64,000 nucleotides of DNA from Streptococcus hyovaginalis DSM 12219 (GCF_000420785.1 NZ_ATVP01000006.1:62001-126000); one strand, 5' to 3'. Positions 1 to 8,743 are shown, numbered from the stretch's first letter. The notes: a model not told the origin generated them from the letters alone. Program-made: numbers and translations.

Positions 1-576
1 AATCCTTAGAGGATGTACCTTAGCAGCCCAGAGAACCTCATCCACATAGATATTTCCCAAGCCAGCTACTAAAGATTGCTCCAAAAGATAAGGCTTGATT
101 TTTTTAGTAGAGGACAGCAAGGTTCGCTCAAAAGGAGCTAGTTTGAAGGCTTCTTTGGTTGGTTCAGGGCCTAGCTTCTTAGAAGCGAAATAAGCATCTT
201 CTTGCGATGACAAAAGCATTTCCATGGTTCCAAATTTTCTCACATCTTGATAAATCAAGACAGATTGATCCGTAAAGGTGAAAAAGACATGGAAATGTTT
301 ATTGTCAGGAACACTCTCCTGATTCTCAAACATGAGATACTTGCCTTCCATCCGCAGGTGGGAAATGAGCAGCAAGTCACCAAAATCAAAAATCAAATAT
401 TTTCCACGACGGCGCATGGCTTGAACGGTCATCTGACCATCAATCAGTGGACGAAAAGAATCCACACCCGTCACCGCAATCTTAGGAAAAGCAAAGCGAA
501 TGTCTTGAATGGACTTTCCAACAACATGCTTCTCCAAACCACGACGAACCGTCTCAACTTCAGGAAGTTCAGGCAT
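1..576 (-). CDS. mutM: Formamidopyrimidine-DNA glycosylase (partial)
   Basis: MutM (Fpg) is a bifunctional base-excision-repair enzyme that removes 8-oxoguanine and formamidopyrimidines and nicks the abasic site. The start at 576 gives the invariant N-terminus [14 protein letters not shown], with the catalytic Pro and Glu directly after Met. About 192 residues are visible, including the [10 protein letters not shown] strand and [10 protein letters not shown] of the H2TH region. The C-terminal zinc finger (family length about 273 residues) lies beyond the left edge. In relatives mutM sits next to era, as here, although three NUDIX genes are now in between. Identification is secure; only the truncation by the window is unusual. 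Confidence 0.95.
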   Translation of the reverse strand, partial: MPELPEVETVRRGLEKHVVGKSIQDIRFAFPKIAVTGVDSFRPLIDGQMTVQAMRRRGKYLIFDFGDLLLISHLRMEGKYLMFENQESVPDNKHFHVFFTFTDQSVLIYQDVRKFGTMEMLLSSQEDAYFASKKLGPEPTKEAFKLAPFERTLLSSTKKIKPYLLEQSLVAGLGNIYVDEVLWAAKVHPLRI

Positions 577-682
577 AAAATCACGATACAAAGGGCGTTA
601 AACGGACACAGTCAAAATAGGAAATCTACTGAAGACGCTCGCGTCAAAGTAGTATTTATCTTTTTGACACCGTCCGTAGCCC

Positions 683-892
683 GTGTTCAGGTCAGAACAC
701 AAACTTACCCTTCTCCTTTCTAACAAATTAATAAATAAAAGTGACGAACAGCTCTATCTAAGATCGAGCATTTCGCTCGAGTTCAATTTTTAGTCAGAAT
801 CGCTCGTCTTTCTATTATTTTGAAGGTAAACTTTGGAGAAGAATGGGACTTCTTTGTAACAGAGTCCCTATTACATGTTCAAGTCCGAACAT
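683..892. repeat. Two diverged intergenic repeats with palindromic cores
   Basis: The 360-bp gap between mutM and the NUDIX genes has no convincing gene but contains two related copies of one element in the same orientation. The cores are the palindromes GTGTTCAGGTCAGAACAC (683-700) and ATGTTCAAGTCCGAACAT (875-892), each followed on the plus strand by similar A/C-rich sequence ending in a CTTYTC-like tract. On the minus strand each is preceded by a purine-rich, SD-like stretch and could begin a very short peptide; copy 1 has an in-frame stop where copy 2 has Gly. I infer an intergenic repeat family or a short leader/operator; the role is unknown. Confidence 0.45.
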
Positions 893-937
893 AAACATAC
901 CTTTTTCTCACATTTTCACTTAAACAAAAAGGAAATA

Positions 938-1412
938 TTAAAAATACTTCCTTACTAAGTCATCATTATCGTCCCGTTTAGAAAAGAGTTCAGATGACGT
1001 CTGGTCAAAGAAAATAGGAAGCATATCGTCCATAGAATCCGCTAAATCAATCTTATCTGCTAACAAATCCTGATGAGGTACCCATGTGACTTCTCCTTCT
1101 TCTGAAGATCTCAGCATCCCTGAAAAATCAGATGTCCGATATAAGAAGACCAAATATCTAATCTTGTCTCCCCTCGTTTGAAAATGTTTAACCCCAACTA
1201 ATTTAGGATTTGAAATCGTTAAACCCGTCTCTTCAAAAACTTCACGAACAACAGTATCGTGCAGGCTTTCACCTTTTTCAATATGTTCACCTGGAAACAC
1301 TGCCCCTGACCAGTCATACCGTTTTGGGTCCCTAATTTAGACAACACAATAGCCGTCTTTATCCTCAACTAGGCACATATTAGTTAAAATCACATCTTCA
1401 CTAGGTCGCATA
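938..1412 (-). pseudogene. NUDIX hydrolase pseudogene (frameshift plus stop)
   Basis: This is a MutT/NUDIX-type nucleotide hydrolase gene broken by two lesions. From ATG 1412 it reads MRPSEDVILTK. A one-base insertion in the A-run near 1380 then shifts the frame, and the continuing frame reads MCLVEDKDGYCVV, a TAA stop at 1337-1339, and IRDPKRYDWSG. The NUDIX box is intact downstream (GEHIEKGESLHDTVVREVFEETGL). The stop fits a single CAA-to-TAA change. An open frame from ATG 1300 (120 residues) survives but lacks the N-terminal strands of the fold, so it is probably not functional. It is the first of three NUDIX genes in a row. Confidence 0.8.
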
Positions 1413-1420
1413 CGACTCCT

Positions 1421-1897
1421 TTATCGTCCTACTTGGAATTGTCCTGAAAAATACTCATCCAGCATCACTTTTTGTTGCGGGCTGAATAGCTCTAAATGTG
1501 CAATCTCTTCTGCTGAAAAGAAAGCTAGTTGGAGAGTCTCCTCATTCGCAAAATGGTCAATCGAAAATGATTCCGTTGCTCTTACTTGATATAAGACACC
1601 AACTGTCTGTGCTTCATCACCATTTGGAAATACCGTCTCAAAATTAGTATAAACATTTAACAGTTTGACAGGTTCGACAGCAATACCCGTTTCTTCAAGA
1701 AATTCACGAACGACAGTGTCTGATGAACTTTCGCCCAATTCCATGATACCACCAATCACTCCCCACTTTTGACTGTCTCCCCTTAATTGCAAGAGAACTC
1801 CACCCTCTTCATCACATAAAATTCCCGCAGCAAAATTTAGAAAAATCTTGTCCTGACCCACTTTGGAGCGGATATAGGAAATATAATCTTGTGGCAT
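1421..1897 (-). CDS. NUDIX hydrolase, copy 1 of tandem pair
   Basis: A 158-residue NUDIX pyrophosphohydrolase of unknown substrate. The NUDIX box at about residues 50-72 is complete: G-x5-E, seven residues, then REFLEETG, with all metal-binding glutamates present. It is a tandem paralogue of the gene just upstream. Both begin MPQDYISYIRSKVG, both end YFxxxFQxGR, and they share strands such as LLNVYTNF. A 12-base gap separates the two, so co-transcription is likely. The class is certain; the substrate (oxidised dNTP, ADP-ribose or another nucleotide) cannot be told from sequence. Confidence 0.88.
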   Translation of the reverse strand: MPQDYISYIRSKVGQDKIFLNFAAGILCDEEGGVLLQLRGDSQKWGVIGGIMELGESSSDTVVREFLEETGIAVEPVKLLNVYTNFETVFPNGDEAQTVGVLYQVRATESFSIDHFANEETLQLAFFSAEEIAHLELFSPQQKVMLDEYFSGQFQVGR

Positions 1898-1909
1898 GTC
1901 AAAACTCCT

Positions 1910-2386
1910 TTATCGTCCTAACTGAAAGTCACTCGCAAAATATTCTTTTAACATCAAGCGATGTTTATCAGAAATACTGTCTAGCTGGTCAATTTCCTCT
2001 TTTGTAAAAAAGGCTACTTTCAGAGTTTCTTCATTGTGAAAATCACTGATATTTCCAATCTCTGTCGCTGTCAGTTCATAAATGAAAACAACTGTTTGGA
2101 CTTGATCACCGTTTGGATAGACCTCATCAAAATTTGTATAGACATTCAACAAACACTTGGCTTGAACCTCAATCCCTGTCTCTTCATAAAATTCACGAAT
2201 AGCCGCCTCAAGAGATGACCCACCTAGCTCCATGGCCCCTCCAGGAATAGCCCAAGTCTTCTTGTCACCTCTTAACTGGAGAAGAACTTTCCCTTCCTGA
2301 TTAGCCAAAATACCGCCAGCAAAGTTGAGAATCACCTTGTCATGCCCAACTTTAGACCGGATATAGGAAATATAATCTTGTGGCAT
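1910..2386 (-). CDS. NUDIX hydrolase, copy 2 of tandem pair (altered box)
   Basis: A 158-residue paralogue of the downstream NUDIX gene, with the same N-terminus MPQDYISYIRSKVG. Its NUDIX box is GAMELGGSSLEAAIREFYEE. The first conserved Glu of the box (G-x5-E) is replaced by Gly (codon GGG), while the REFYEETG glutamates are kept. The change could weaken activity, though the main metal ligands remain. This is the first gene of the presumed NUDIX group. The start is supported by an AGGAG-like sequence just upstream of ATG 2386. Substrate unknown. Confidence 0.87.
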   Translation of the reverse strand: MPQDYISYIRSKVGHDKVILNFAGGILANQEGKVLLQLRGDKKTWAIPGGAMELGGSSLEAAIREFYEETGIEVQAKCLLNVYTNFDEVYPNGDQVQTVVFIYELTATEIGNISDFHNEETLKVAFFTKEEIDQLDSISDKHRLMLKEYFASDFQLGR

Positions 2387-2525
2387 GTCAACTCCTTTCA
2401 GAATTATCTCATAAAACGATTTACTACTGTTTTCTTATCCCAATAAGAGGAGGCTACTAGAGATGTCTTCCTTATCCTTGATTTTTTATTTTTGGGCTCG
2501 GGTTAAAAACATCTCCCAGACGTTT

Positions 2526-3425
2526 TTAATACTCTTTCTCATTATAGCCAAAGTCAGCCAGGTCCAGTTTTTTGTCACGCCAGTTTTTCTTGACTTTGAC
2601 CCAAGTTTCGAGGAAGACTTTATCCCCTAACATGAGTTCAATGTCTCGGCGAGCCATGGTTCCGATTTTCTTGAGCATGGCTCCTTTTTTCCCGATAACA
2701 ATCCCTTTTTGGCTATCTCGCTCCACCATGATCGTTGCACGAATATGCACCTTATCTGTATCCTCATCACGCTTCATCGAATCAACTACCACAGCTATAG
2801 AATGTGGCACTTCTTGTTGCGTTAAATGAAGGACTTTTTCACGGATCATTTCTGAAACCAAGAAACGCTCTGGATGATCGGTAATCTGATCTTCTGGGAA
2901 ATACTGGAAACCTTCTTCAAGATTATCTTTAAGGATTTCCATGAGGCGGTTAACATTATTACCTTGAGTCGCTGAGATCGGAACGATTTCTTTAAAGTCC
3001 ATTTGGTCTTTAAAATCATCGATTTGTGCCAAGAGCTGGTCTGGGTGAACCTTATCAATCTTATTGATGACCAAGATAACAGGAACTTTAGCCGCTTTTA
3101 GGCGTTCAATAATCATATCATCACCCTTACCACGCGCCTCATCTGCTGGCACCATAAAGAGAACTGTTTCTACTTCACGAAGGGTACTGTAGGCAGATTC
3201 TACCATAAAATCACCCAAGGCTGTCTTAGGTTTGTGAATCCCTGGCGTATCGATAAAGACAATTTGTTCCGTATCTGTCGTGTAGATACCCATGATTTTA
3301 TTACGCGTTGTTTGCGCCTTATCACTCATGATGGCAATTTTTTGCCCCATGACATAATTCAAAAAGGTTGATTTTCCAACATTTGGACGACCTAAAATCG
3401 CCACAAATCCACTTTTAAATGACAT
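2526..3425 (-). CDS. era: GTPase Era
   Basis: Era is an essential GTPase that binds the 3' end of 16S rRNA and assists 30S assembly. The 299-residue protein shows G1 GRPNVGKS (about residue 12), G3 DTPGIHKP (about 59), G4 NKID (about 122), and G5-like SATQGN. A C-terminal KH RNA-binding domain carries [11 protein letters not shown]. Length and order match the family. It follows ybeY and dgkA on the same strand, the conserved Gram-positive cluster for ribosome maturation and membrane functions. ATG 3425 is the natural start ([18 protein letters not shown]). Confidence 0.97.
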   Translation of the reverse strand: MSFKSGFVAILGRPNVGKSTFLNYVMGQKIAIMSDKAQTTRNKIMGIYTTDTEQIVFIDTPGIHKPKTALGDFMVESAYSTLREVETVLFMVPADEARGKGDDMIIERLKAAKVPVILVINKIDKVHPDQLLAQIDDFKDQMDFKEIVPISATQGNNVNRLMEILKDNLEEGFQYFPEDQITDHPERFLVSEMIREKVLHLTQQEVPHSIAVVVDSMKRDEDTDKVHIRATIMVERDSQKGIVIGKKGAMLKKIGTMARRDIELMLGDKVFLETWVKVKKNWRDKKLDLADFGYNEKEY

Positions 3426-3490
3426 AAATTCTTTTCTTTCTTTTATTCACTAACTGTCTGATAGTCAAATATCAAACGCAATTCTATATG

Positions 3491-3898
3491 TTATCCAAAA
3501 ATCAAGTGCCACATCTTTGGAACAAAGATGATTAAGCCTGTTATTAAGGCATAGACCGAGATCACCAAAACCGCTCCCGCAGCCATGTCTTTAGCATTTT
3601 TAGCTAACATAGAGAAATGGTAATCACTGGCTAAATCCACCACATTTTCGATGGCAGAATTGATGATTTCAAAAGCAATGACCAAAAAGATACTTAGGAG
3701 TAAAAACAACCACTCTAGGGCTGAAATTTGAAAAACAAGCCCTGCTATAATAGCTAGAAGAGCTGAAATCATGTGCTTACGCATATTGCGCTCTTCCTTA
3801 TAGGCGTTGACCACCCCAGTTATGGCAAACTCCATGCTAGCTGTTAGGGTTCGGTTTTTCCATTTTTTTTGCTTATTGTCTCGTGAGTCCATAGGCAC
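3491..3898 (-). CDS. dgkA: Undecaprenol / diacylglycerol kinase DgkA
   Basis: A small integral membrane kinase of 135 residues; Gram-positive members phosphorylate undecaprenol to recycle the cell-wall lipid carrier. Hydrophobic helices lie at about 45-65, 65-85 and 107-130. The signature [18 protein letters not shown] contains the conserved Glu, Asn and Asp of the active site. It overlaps the end of ybeY by 26 bases, indicating translational coupling, and is followed by era. In Streptococcus mutans this family is linked to acid and stress tolerance. Confidence 0.94.
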   Translation of the reverse strand: MPMDSRDNKQKKWKNRTLTASMEFAITGVVNAYKEERNMRKHMISALLAIIAGLVFQISALEWLFLLLSIFLVIAFEIINSAIENVVDLASDYHFSMLAKNAKDMAAGAVLVISVYALITGLIIFVPKMWHLIFG

Positions 3899-4370
3899 TT
3901 AAAATCTCTTCCTGTAATCCAAACATCTCTGCTTCTTCTTCTGGTGTGTAATGGTCATAACCGTTAATATGAAGGAATCCGTGAACAGCCAAGAATCCCA
4001 TTTCACGTTCAAAAGAATGCCCATACTCCTCAGCTTGTTCACGCGCCTTGTCGATGGAAATGAAAAGTTCACCAATGTAGGCATCAAATTCTGCCATCAT
4101 TTCAGCTAAATCAGGACTTTCTGCCAAATCTTCCTCATCAAAAACAATGGGAGTCTCTGGTTTATATTCCAAACTGATAACATCTGTCGGACGATCCGTG
4201 TCACGATACTCCAGATTTAGCTCGTGACTCCGCTCATTAGTCACAAAGGTAAGAGCCATCTCCTTATCTGTTTTCCTTGTCTTTTCAGCCGCAAATTCAA
4301 GCAAATCAAGTGTTTGCTTCTTGATCGCTTCAGAGACTTGTCCGGTCTCGTCAATCATCTCTATATACAT
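3873..4370 (-). CDS. ybeY: Endoribonuclease YbeY (rRNA maturation factor)
   Basis: YbeY is a zinc-dependent single-strand endoribonuclease involved in 16S rRNA 3' maturation and 70S quality control. The 165-residue protein has the diagnostic metal motif H-x3-H-x5-H in [11 protein letters not shown] at about residues 130-140. It is first in the ybeY-dgkA-era group and overlaps dgkA. The 5' leader contains a small hairpin (about 4383-4402), and a TATAAT box lies further upstream. Family assignment is firm. Confidence 0.95.
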   Translation of the reverse strand: MYIEMIDETGQVSEAIKKQTLDLLEFAAEKTRKTDKEMALTFVTNERSHELNLEYRDTDRPTDVISLEYKPETPIVFDEEDLAESPDLAEMMAEFDAYIGELFISIDKAREQAEEYGHSFEREMGFLAVHGFLHINGYDHYTPEEEAEMFGLQEEILSAYGLTRQ

Positions 4371-4435
4371 ATATTAGATACGATTCCCCTAGTATCGGGG
4401 ATCTGACTCCTTCTATCTATTCTTATAGTCCCTTC

Positions 4436-4441
4436 ATTATA
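4436..4441 (-). promoter_or_regulatory. Promoter -10 for ybeY-dgkA-era
   Basis: On the minus strand the sequence reads TATGGTATAATG, an extended -10 with a perfect TATAAT, about 65 bases upstream of ybeY. No clear -35 is seen. The untranslated leader holds a CCCC/GGGG hairpin. Confidence 0.5.
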
Positions 4442-4561
4442 CCATAAAAGTCGTCACCCACCTATCTCAGTAGTTAAGCCTTTAATTTGCAAACACTTTC
4501 TTTGTGAAGCCTGCTTCAAAATGATATTCTAATTATGGAAAAATTTTTAGGAGGTATCGTC

Positions 4562-5767
4562 ATGGATACAGTATCGAGATTTACAGAGTCTCTTTTTGGA
4601 GCGCTCCCTGGAGCTATCCGCATCATTGTCTTAATTTTAGTAGCACTTATCGTCGCTGCTCTTGTTAAAAAATTGGTCATCAAAGGCCTTACCAAATTAG
4701 CACCTGTTGCTAAATTATCAAAATGGGGATTGGTAAAACCCACACAAGACGAAAAAGCTCTTGTCAAAGGGTTCGGTCAGTTTGCTTACTTCTTAGTTAT
4801 CTTGTTCTTCTTACCAGCCATTCTTTCAGGTCTTGGCGTATCAAGCGTGGTTGACCCAATTTCAAGCATGTTTGCTAAATTCTTTGGTTTCTTGCCAAAT
4901 GCTGTAGCAGCTGGTCTTATCTTAGTGGTTGGGGTTTACCTTTGCAAATTCGTCAAAAATCTTGTCAGCAACCTTTTAGTGAAACTACCATTTGAAAAAT
5001 GGATGAGCAAACTCTTCGATCAAGATATTGATCAAGCAAAAGTCAACGAAGTTAAAATCGCTGATGTTCTTGCATCAATCGTTTATGTGCTTCTTTTCAT
5101 TCCAATCCTAACACTTGCTCTTGAAACACTTGGTATCAAATCATTGTCAGAGCCAATCGTTGGCTTACTCGATCAAGTTATTAACTTCATTCCAAATATC
5201 TTGGTGTCTGTTGTTCTCTTGGCAATCGGTGGCTTCATCGCTAAATTGCTTAGCAACTTACTTGAAAAAGTGCTTAAAGCATCAGGTATCGATAAATATT
5301 CACAATACCTTAGTGTCAAAGGTCAAGCAGAATATCAAATCTCAACTGTCCTTGCCAACATCGTTAGTGCTATTATCTTAGTTTTCTTCTTTGTCCAAGC
5401 ACTTGCGACCCTTAACCTCTCGGTTCTTAATACAATCGGTCTTGCCATCATTGCTTACCTTCCTGCTGTTATCAGTTCACTTGCAATCCTTGGTCTTGCC
5501 ATCGTTCTTGGTAATGTTCTTGCTGGATTCATTGCTAAATCTACAAGCAGTAAAGCACTTGGTGAAGTTGTTCGTTACGGTTTGATTGCACTTGCTATCT
5601 TCATGGCACTTGATCAACTAAACATTGCACAAGCTATCGTCCAAACAACATTCACAATCATCCTTGGTGCTGTTGCCGTTGCTTTCGCTCTTGCCTTTGG
5701 TCTTGGTGGTAAAACCTTCGCAGCTCGCCAACTTGAAAAATTGGAAAACTTCCTTAACAAGAAATAA
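4562..5767 (+). CDS. Mechanosensitive-channel-like membrane protein (TM_helix repeats)
   Basis: A 401-residue polytopic membrane protein with repeated units containing long hydrophobic helices and small-residue-rich motifs (LPNAVAAGLILVVGVYLC, IPNILVSVVLLAIGGFIAK, LPAVISSLAILGLAIVLG). This matches the conserved TM_helix family related to MscS-type channels, and the C-terminus FALGLGGKTFAARQLEK resembles the MscS pore region. I chose ATG 4562 over ATG 4535: AGGAGG at 4549-4554 lies seven bases before 4562, while 4535 has no ribosome site. It is a plus-strand gene among minus-strand neighbours. A role in osmotic stress is inferred. Confidence 0.85.
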   Translation: MDTVSRFTESLFGALPGAIRIIVLILVALIVAALVKKLVIKGLTKLAPVAKLSKWGLVKPTQDEKALVKGFGQFAYFLVILFFLPAILSGLGVSSVVDPISSMFAKFFGFLPNAVAAGLILVVGVYLCKFVKNLVSNLLVKLPFEKWMSKLFDQDIDQAKVNEVKIADVLASIVYVLLFIPILTLALETLGIKSLSEPIVGLLDQVINFIPNILVSVVLLAIGGFIAKLLSNLLEKVLKASGIDKYSQYLSVKGQAEYQISTVLANIVSAIILVFFFVQALATLNLSVLNTIGLAIIAYLPAVISSLAILGLAIVLGNVLAGFIAKSTSSKALGEVVRYGLIALAIFMALDQLNIAQAIVQTTFTIILGAVAVAFALAFGLGGKTFAARQLEKLENFLNKK

Positions 5768-5783
5768 TCCAAAACAAATTCAA

Positions 5784-5813
5784 AAAGCACCTCTCCGTGA
5801 GGGGCTTATTTTT
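5784..5813 (+). terminator. Intrinsic terminator after the channel gene
   Basis: A CACCTC/GTGAGG-type hairpin followed by a T-rich tract, 16 bases after the stop codon. Confidence 0.7.
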
Positions 5814-5830
5814 GTACTAAAAAGAGCAGG

Positions 5831-6005
5831 GGACAAAAATCGGTAACTCAAATGGTTCGATTTTGTAGTCCTAGCTCCGCATAGCAGCGTAGGTAGAGTA
5901 GAACTATAACAGCCGGTGAAATCATCACCTTACCCCCACACTCCACCGCTACATCTTGATGAGTTGATTGAGCCATCTAAAAAGGCAGGGACTCTTGTCC
6001 CAGCC
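5831..6005. repeat. Intergenic inverted repeats and phoH terminator
   Basis: The gap between the convergent channel gene and phoH has no ORF of note but contains two inverted repeats. The outer one is 5831-5871, GGACAAAAATCG paired with CGATTTTGTAGTCC. The second is the strong hairpin at 5984-6005 (GGCAGGGAC / GTCCCAGCC). On the minus strand the second is followed by TTTTT and serves as the phoH terminator. The CTAGCTCCGCATAGCAGCG stretch between them looks like part of a multi-copy streptococcal intergenic element, which is an inference. Confidence 0.5.
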
Positions 6006-6030
6006 TCTGATATCAATTTTTGGCTTATGA

Positions 6031-7089
6031 TTAACCTTTATCCTTAGGCAAGTCCCCAATCACTTCATAGCTAGTTAAGCCTGATTTTGTTGAACTTTCG
6101 GCCTCTTCTGATAACTCTTGACTAACTTCATGAAAAGGCTTGGCTTCATAAGCATTGATAATCTCTGCAACCACTGGATGACGAACCACATCACTAGCTG
6201 AAAAGTGAACAAAGTCAATCTGTTTGATCCGTTTCAACTTTTCAGAAGCATCAATCAAACCTGATTTCACATTACGAGGCAAGTCAATCTGACTAGTATC
6301 CCCGTTAACGATCATCTTAGAATTAAAACCAAGGCGCGTCAAGAACATCTTCATTTGCATAATGGTCGTGTTCTGTGCCTCATCCAGAATGACGAAAGCA
6401 TCATCTAAGGTTCGACCACGCATGTAAGCTAGTGGGGCAATCTCAATAATTTCGCGCTCCATGAGGCGTGTCGTCTGCTCCTTACCTAAAATTTGATAAA
6501 GGGCATCGTAAACCGGACGTAGATAAGGGTCAACCTTTTCCTTTAAATCCCCTGGTAAAAATCCTAAACTCTCGCCAGCTTCTACCGCAGGACGTGTCAA
6601 GATAATGCGCTTAACCTGACCACGCTTGAGAGCGGTCACCGCCAAGGTCACTGCAAGAAAGGTCTTCCCAGTACCAGCAGGACCAATCCCAAAGACCACA
6701 TCATGTTTTTTGACACTGTCCACATAGACTTTTTGTCCAAGTGTTTTTACGCGAATGGGCTTAGCATAGCTATCCTTGATAATTTCCTCTTCATAGAGGG
6801 CTACAAATTTATCGATGCTTCCATTCTCAGCCATAGAGAGAGCTGTCACTACGTCAGACGTATTGACCGTCATCCCACGCTCCACAAGCACAAGAAGCGC
6901 TTGGATAGTGATACGTGCTAGTTCTACTGCTTCTTGCTCATCAGCCAAAATCTGAACACGCTCGGTTCTAGCATGAATAATGACATGAAGATGGTCTTCA
7001 ATAAAACGTAAATGGCGTTCATTTGTCCCGAACAGTGCCAAAACATCATCGGGGTGATTAAGGGTAATGTCTACAGAATACTCTTGCAA
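6031..7089 (-). CDS. phoH: PhoH family ATPase
   Basis: A cytoplasmic P-loop ATPase of the PhoH/PhoL family, 352 residues. Walker A is GPAGTGKT at about residue 136 and Walker B is VILDEAQNT at about 236. The N-terminal region (about 1-100) is KH-like. PhoH proteins are linked to RNA metabolism and often neighbour ybeY/era, as here; the precise function is unsettled. The start fits MQEYSVDITLNHPDDV. Just upstream is a TATAAT within a duplicated module (7113-7144). Confidence 0.93.
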   Translation of the reverse strand: MQEYSVDITLNHPDDVLALFGTNERHLRFIEDHLHVIIHARTERVQILADEQEAVELARITIQALLVLVERGMTVNTSDVVTALSMAENGSIDKFVALYEEEIIKDSYAKPIRVKTLGQKVYVDSVKKHDVVFGIGPAGTGKTFLAVTLAVTALKRGQVKRIILTRPAVEAGESLGFLPGDLKEKVDPYLRPVYDALYQILGKEQTTRLMEREIIEIAPLAYMRGRTLDDAFVILDEAQNTTIMQMKMFLTRLGFNSKMIVNGDTSQIDLPRNVKSGLIDASEKLKRIKQIDFVHFSASDVVRHPVVAEIINAYEAKPFHEVSQELSEEAESSTKSGLTSYEVIGDLPKDKG

Positions 7090-7112
7090 GGTTAAATCCT
7101 TTTCTTTGTTAG

Positions 7113-7144
7113 ATTAGTTTCATTATATCAAAAAATCCCTAAAA
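7113..7144. repeat. Direct repeat flanking the MFS gene, copy 1
   Basis: Thirty-two bases starting ATTAGTTTCATTATATCAAA are repeated exactly at 8465-8496. On the minus strand the unit contains the 3' arm and T-run of a hairpin (AAATCCCTA / TAGGGATTT) followed by a TATAAT box. It therefore combines a terminator for the MFS gene with a promoter element for phoH. Confidence 0.8.
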
Positions 7145-7163
7145 ATAGGGATTTCTAATTCGT

Positions 7164-8333
7164 TTAGACCTTTGATTTGCTTTGAAGTCTTAAAAAGACG
7201 GTCGCTAATAATAACAAGCTTCCAAGATAGACAAAACTATTGGCAAAACCAAATCTGTCAATCATCCAACCTGTCACAGGGAAAATTAAAATCATAGCTA
7301 AACTAAAAAGCATACTAACGACACTAAGCATAGTAGCTCTAACGTCACTGGGAATCATCCTTTGTAAGTCATTGCCAAAAATCGGTTCAAATAATGCGAA
7401 TAAACCTTCGGTCACTAAGTAAATAAGGATGTAAAACACCGGCCATCGAAACCAAGATAATAAGTAAAAAATCCCTGTTAATCCAACGATAATTGGAAAT
7501 AGTGCTGTCGCTTTTACGACTTGCCCCAGCCGACTAGCTAACCAAATACAAGCGATATTGATTACACTCGAAACTAACATCATGACGCTAATCTGCCAAG
7601 ATGTCAAGACCGTTATTTCATTTTGATAATAAAAATAAAACATAGTCATGACAACCGATAAAAATTGAACTTTAATCATCCAAATGAACAACTGAGGTTC
7701 TCTTTTAAAGGTCAAAAAAACAGTCTCCATAATCATCTTTAGAGTTGGACTTTTCTCTCTTTCCAACTTGACACTGGGCTCTTTCATAAGGAAAATGAAA
7801 AATAAGACAAAAAGGGACAAGACTATATGAATCATATAGGTCACATCCAGCAACCCATGGACAAAAAAGCCAGCGACCAAGATTCCCAAGGTTCGCGTCA
7901 CTTCAGCAACACCAGCAAAAAAACTGGATATCTTCAAGAATTTCGATTCCATCCCCGCTTCTTTTACCGATTCAAAGAGCATAGCAGAACTGGTACCTGA
8001 ATCAAAATTGTAAGCCCAAGCATTTATAATCATTCCAAGTGCATATAACCAAAAATTTCCATGACCAACCAACATCAAGACACTGGAAAAAATACTAGCC
8101 AAACGACTGAGATACAAATTGGTTTTATAAGAAAAACGATCTGCTAGCATACCTGAAGGTACTTCTGAAATTAGGCTAGTGAAATGAAAAATACTTTCCA
8201 AGATCCCAATCTGCCAGAGTGCCATGCCATGTTGGCTGAGAAATAAAAGCCAAAAAGTAGTAATGCCAAAGAAGGCAAAAAATTCTGTCGCTCCTAGAAG
8301 AGCAATATTACGTCGATACGATAATGTAAACAT
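7164..8333 (-). CDS. MFS transporter
   Basis: A 389-residue polytopic membrane protein of the major facilitator superfamily with about 12 hydrophobic segments. The loop PSGMLADRFSYKTNLYLSR after the second segment is the typical MFS motif A (G-x3-D-R). A hydrophilic central loop (about 185-195, MKEPSVKLEREKSPTLK) separates the two halves. The substrate is not recognisable; drug or small-metabolite efflux is a guess. The gene lies between two copies of a 32-bp repeat, separating phoH from yozE-msrA, which suggests insertion into an older phoH-yozE junction. Start ATG 8333 has AAGGAA upstream. Confidence 0.88.
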   Translation of the reverse strand: MFTLSYRRNIALLGATEFFAFFGITTFWLLFLSQHGMALWQIGILESIFHFTSLISEVPSGMLADRFSYKTNLYLSRLASIFSSVLMLVGHGNFWLYALGMIINAWAYNFDSGTSSAMLFESVKEAGMESKFLKISSFFAGVAEVTRTLGILVAGFFVHGLLDVTYMIHIVLSLFVLFFIFLMKEPSVKLEREKSPTLKMIMETVFLTFKREPQLFIWMIKVQFLSVVMTMFYFYYQNEITVLTSWQISVMMLVSSVINIACIWLASRLGQVVKATALFPIIVGLTGIFYLLSWFRWPVFYILIYLVTEGLFALFEPIFGNDLQRMIPSDVRATMLSVVSMLFSLAMILIFPVTGWMIDRFGFANSFVYLGSLLLLATVFLRLQSKSKV

Positions 8334-8464
8334 AGATTATTCCTTATTTAAAACAGGGTGACACTTTAGTCACAAGCAAATTAACTATACATTATTTTTT
8401 ACCTACATAATACCTCTGGCAGATATTCTGCTTTCCTCCTCGAATAATCTCGTTTTCGTATCGT

Positions 8465-8496
8465 ATTAGTTTCATTATATCAAAAAATCCCTAAAA
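8465..8496. repeat. Direct repeat flanking the MFS gene, copy 2
   Basis: Identical over 32 bases to 7113-7144. On the minus strand it carries the T-run half of a hairpin ending the yozE transcript and a TATAAT box upstream of the MFS gene. Confidence 0.8.
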
Positions 8497-8521
8497 TTAG
8501 AGATTTTTTGAATATTGTAGT

Positions 8522-8743
8522 TTAATGTGCCAAATAGTCTTCCCAAATCTGGTCAAAATCACCCAAGTTAAAGACAAAGCTAGCCTCGTCTTCCAAATAA
8601 CGGCTAATGGTATCAAAATCATCTGTATGCTTAGGAAAGGTCGTATCTTCGAAAGCTAAATCAGCCAAGATAGCAACTGGCGCATTTGACTTAGGATTTC
8701 GCTCAGTCATCAACCAAGTATAAAAGGATTTTCTCACTGCCAA
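8522..8743 (-). CDS. YozE family protein (UPF0346)
   Basis: A 73-residue acidic protein matching the YozE/UPF0346 family of small Firmicute helical proteins. Recognisable features are the start [19 protein letters not shown], the central [19 protein letters not shown] and the end [11 protein letters not shown]. No function is established. It overlaps msrA by ten bases, so it is translationally coupled to it. The same pairing is seen in other streptococci. Confidence 0.88.
   Translation of the reverse strand: MAVRKSFYTWLMTERNPKSNAPVAILADLAFEDTTFPKHTDDFDTISRYLEDEASFVFNLGDFDQIWEDYLAH

Noticed and set aside
247..723. 158-residue plus-strand frame at the left end
   Set aside because: It lies antisense to mutM, has no family features, and mutM reads perfectly on the minus strand.
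938..1300. Intact 120-residue NUDIX gene
   Set aside because: The conserved N-terminus lies upstream in broken frames, so the open frame is a remnant.
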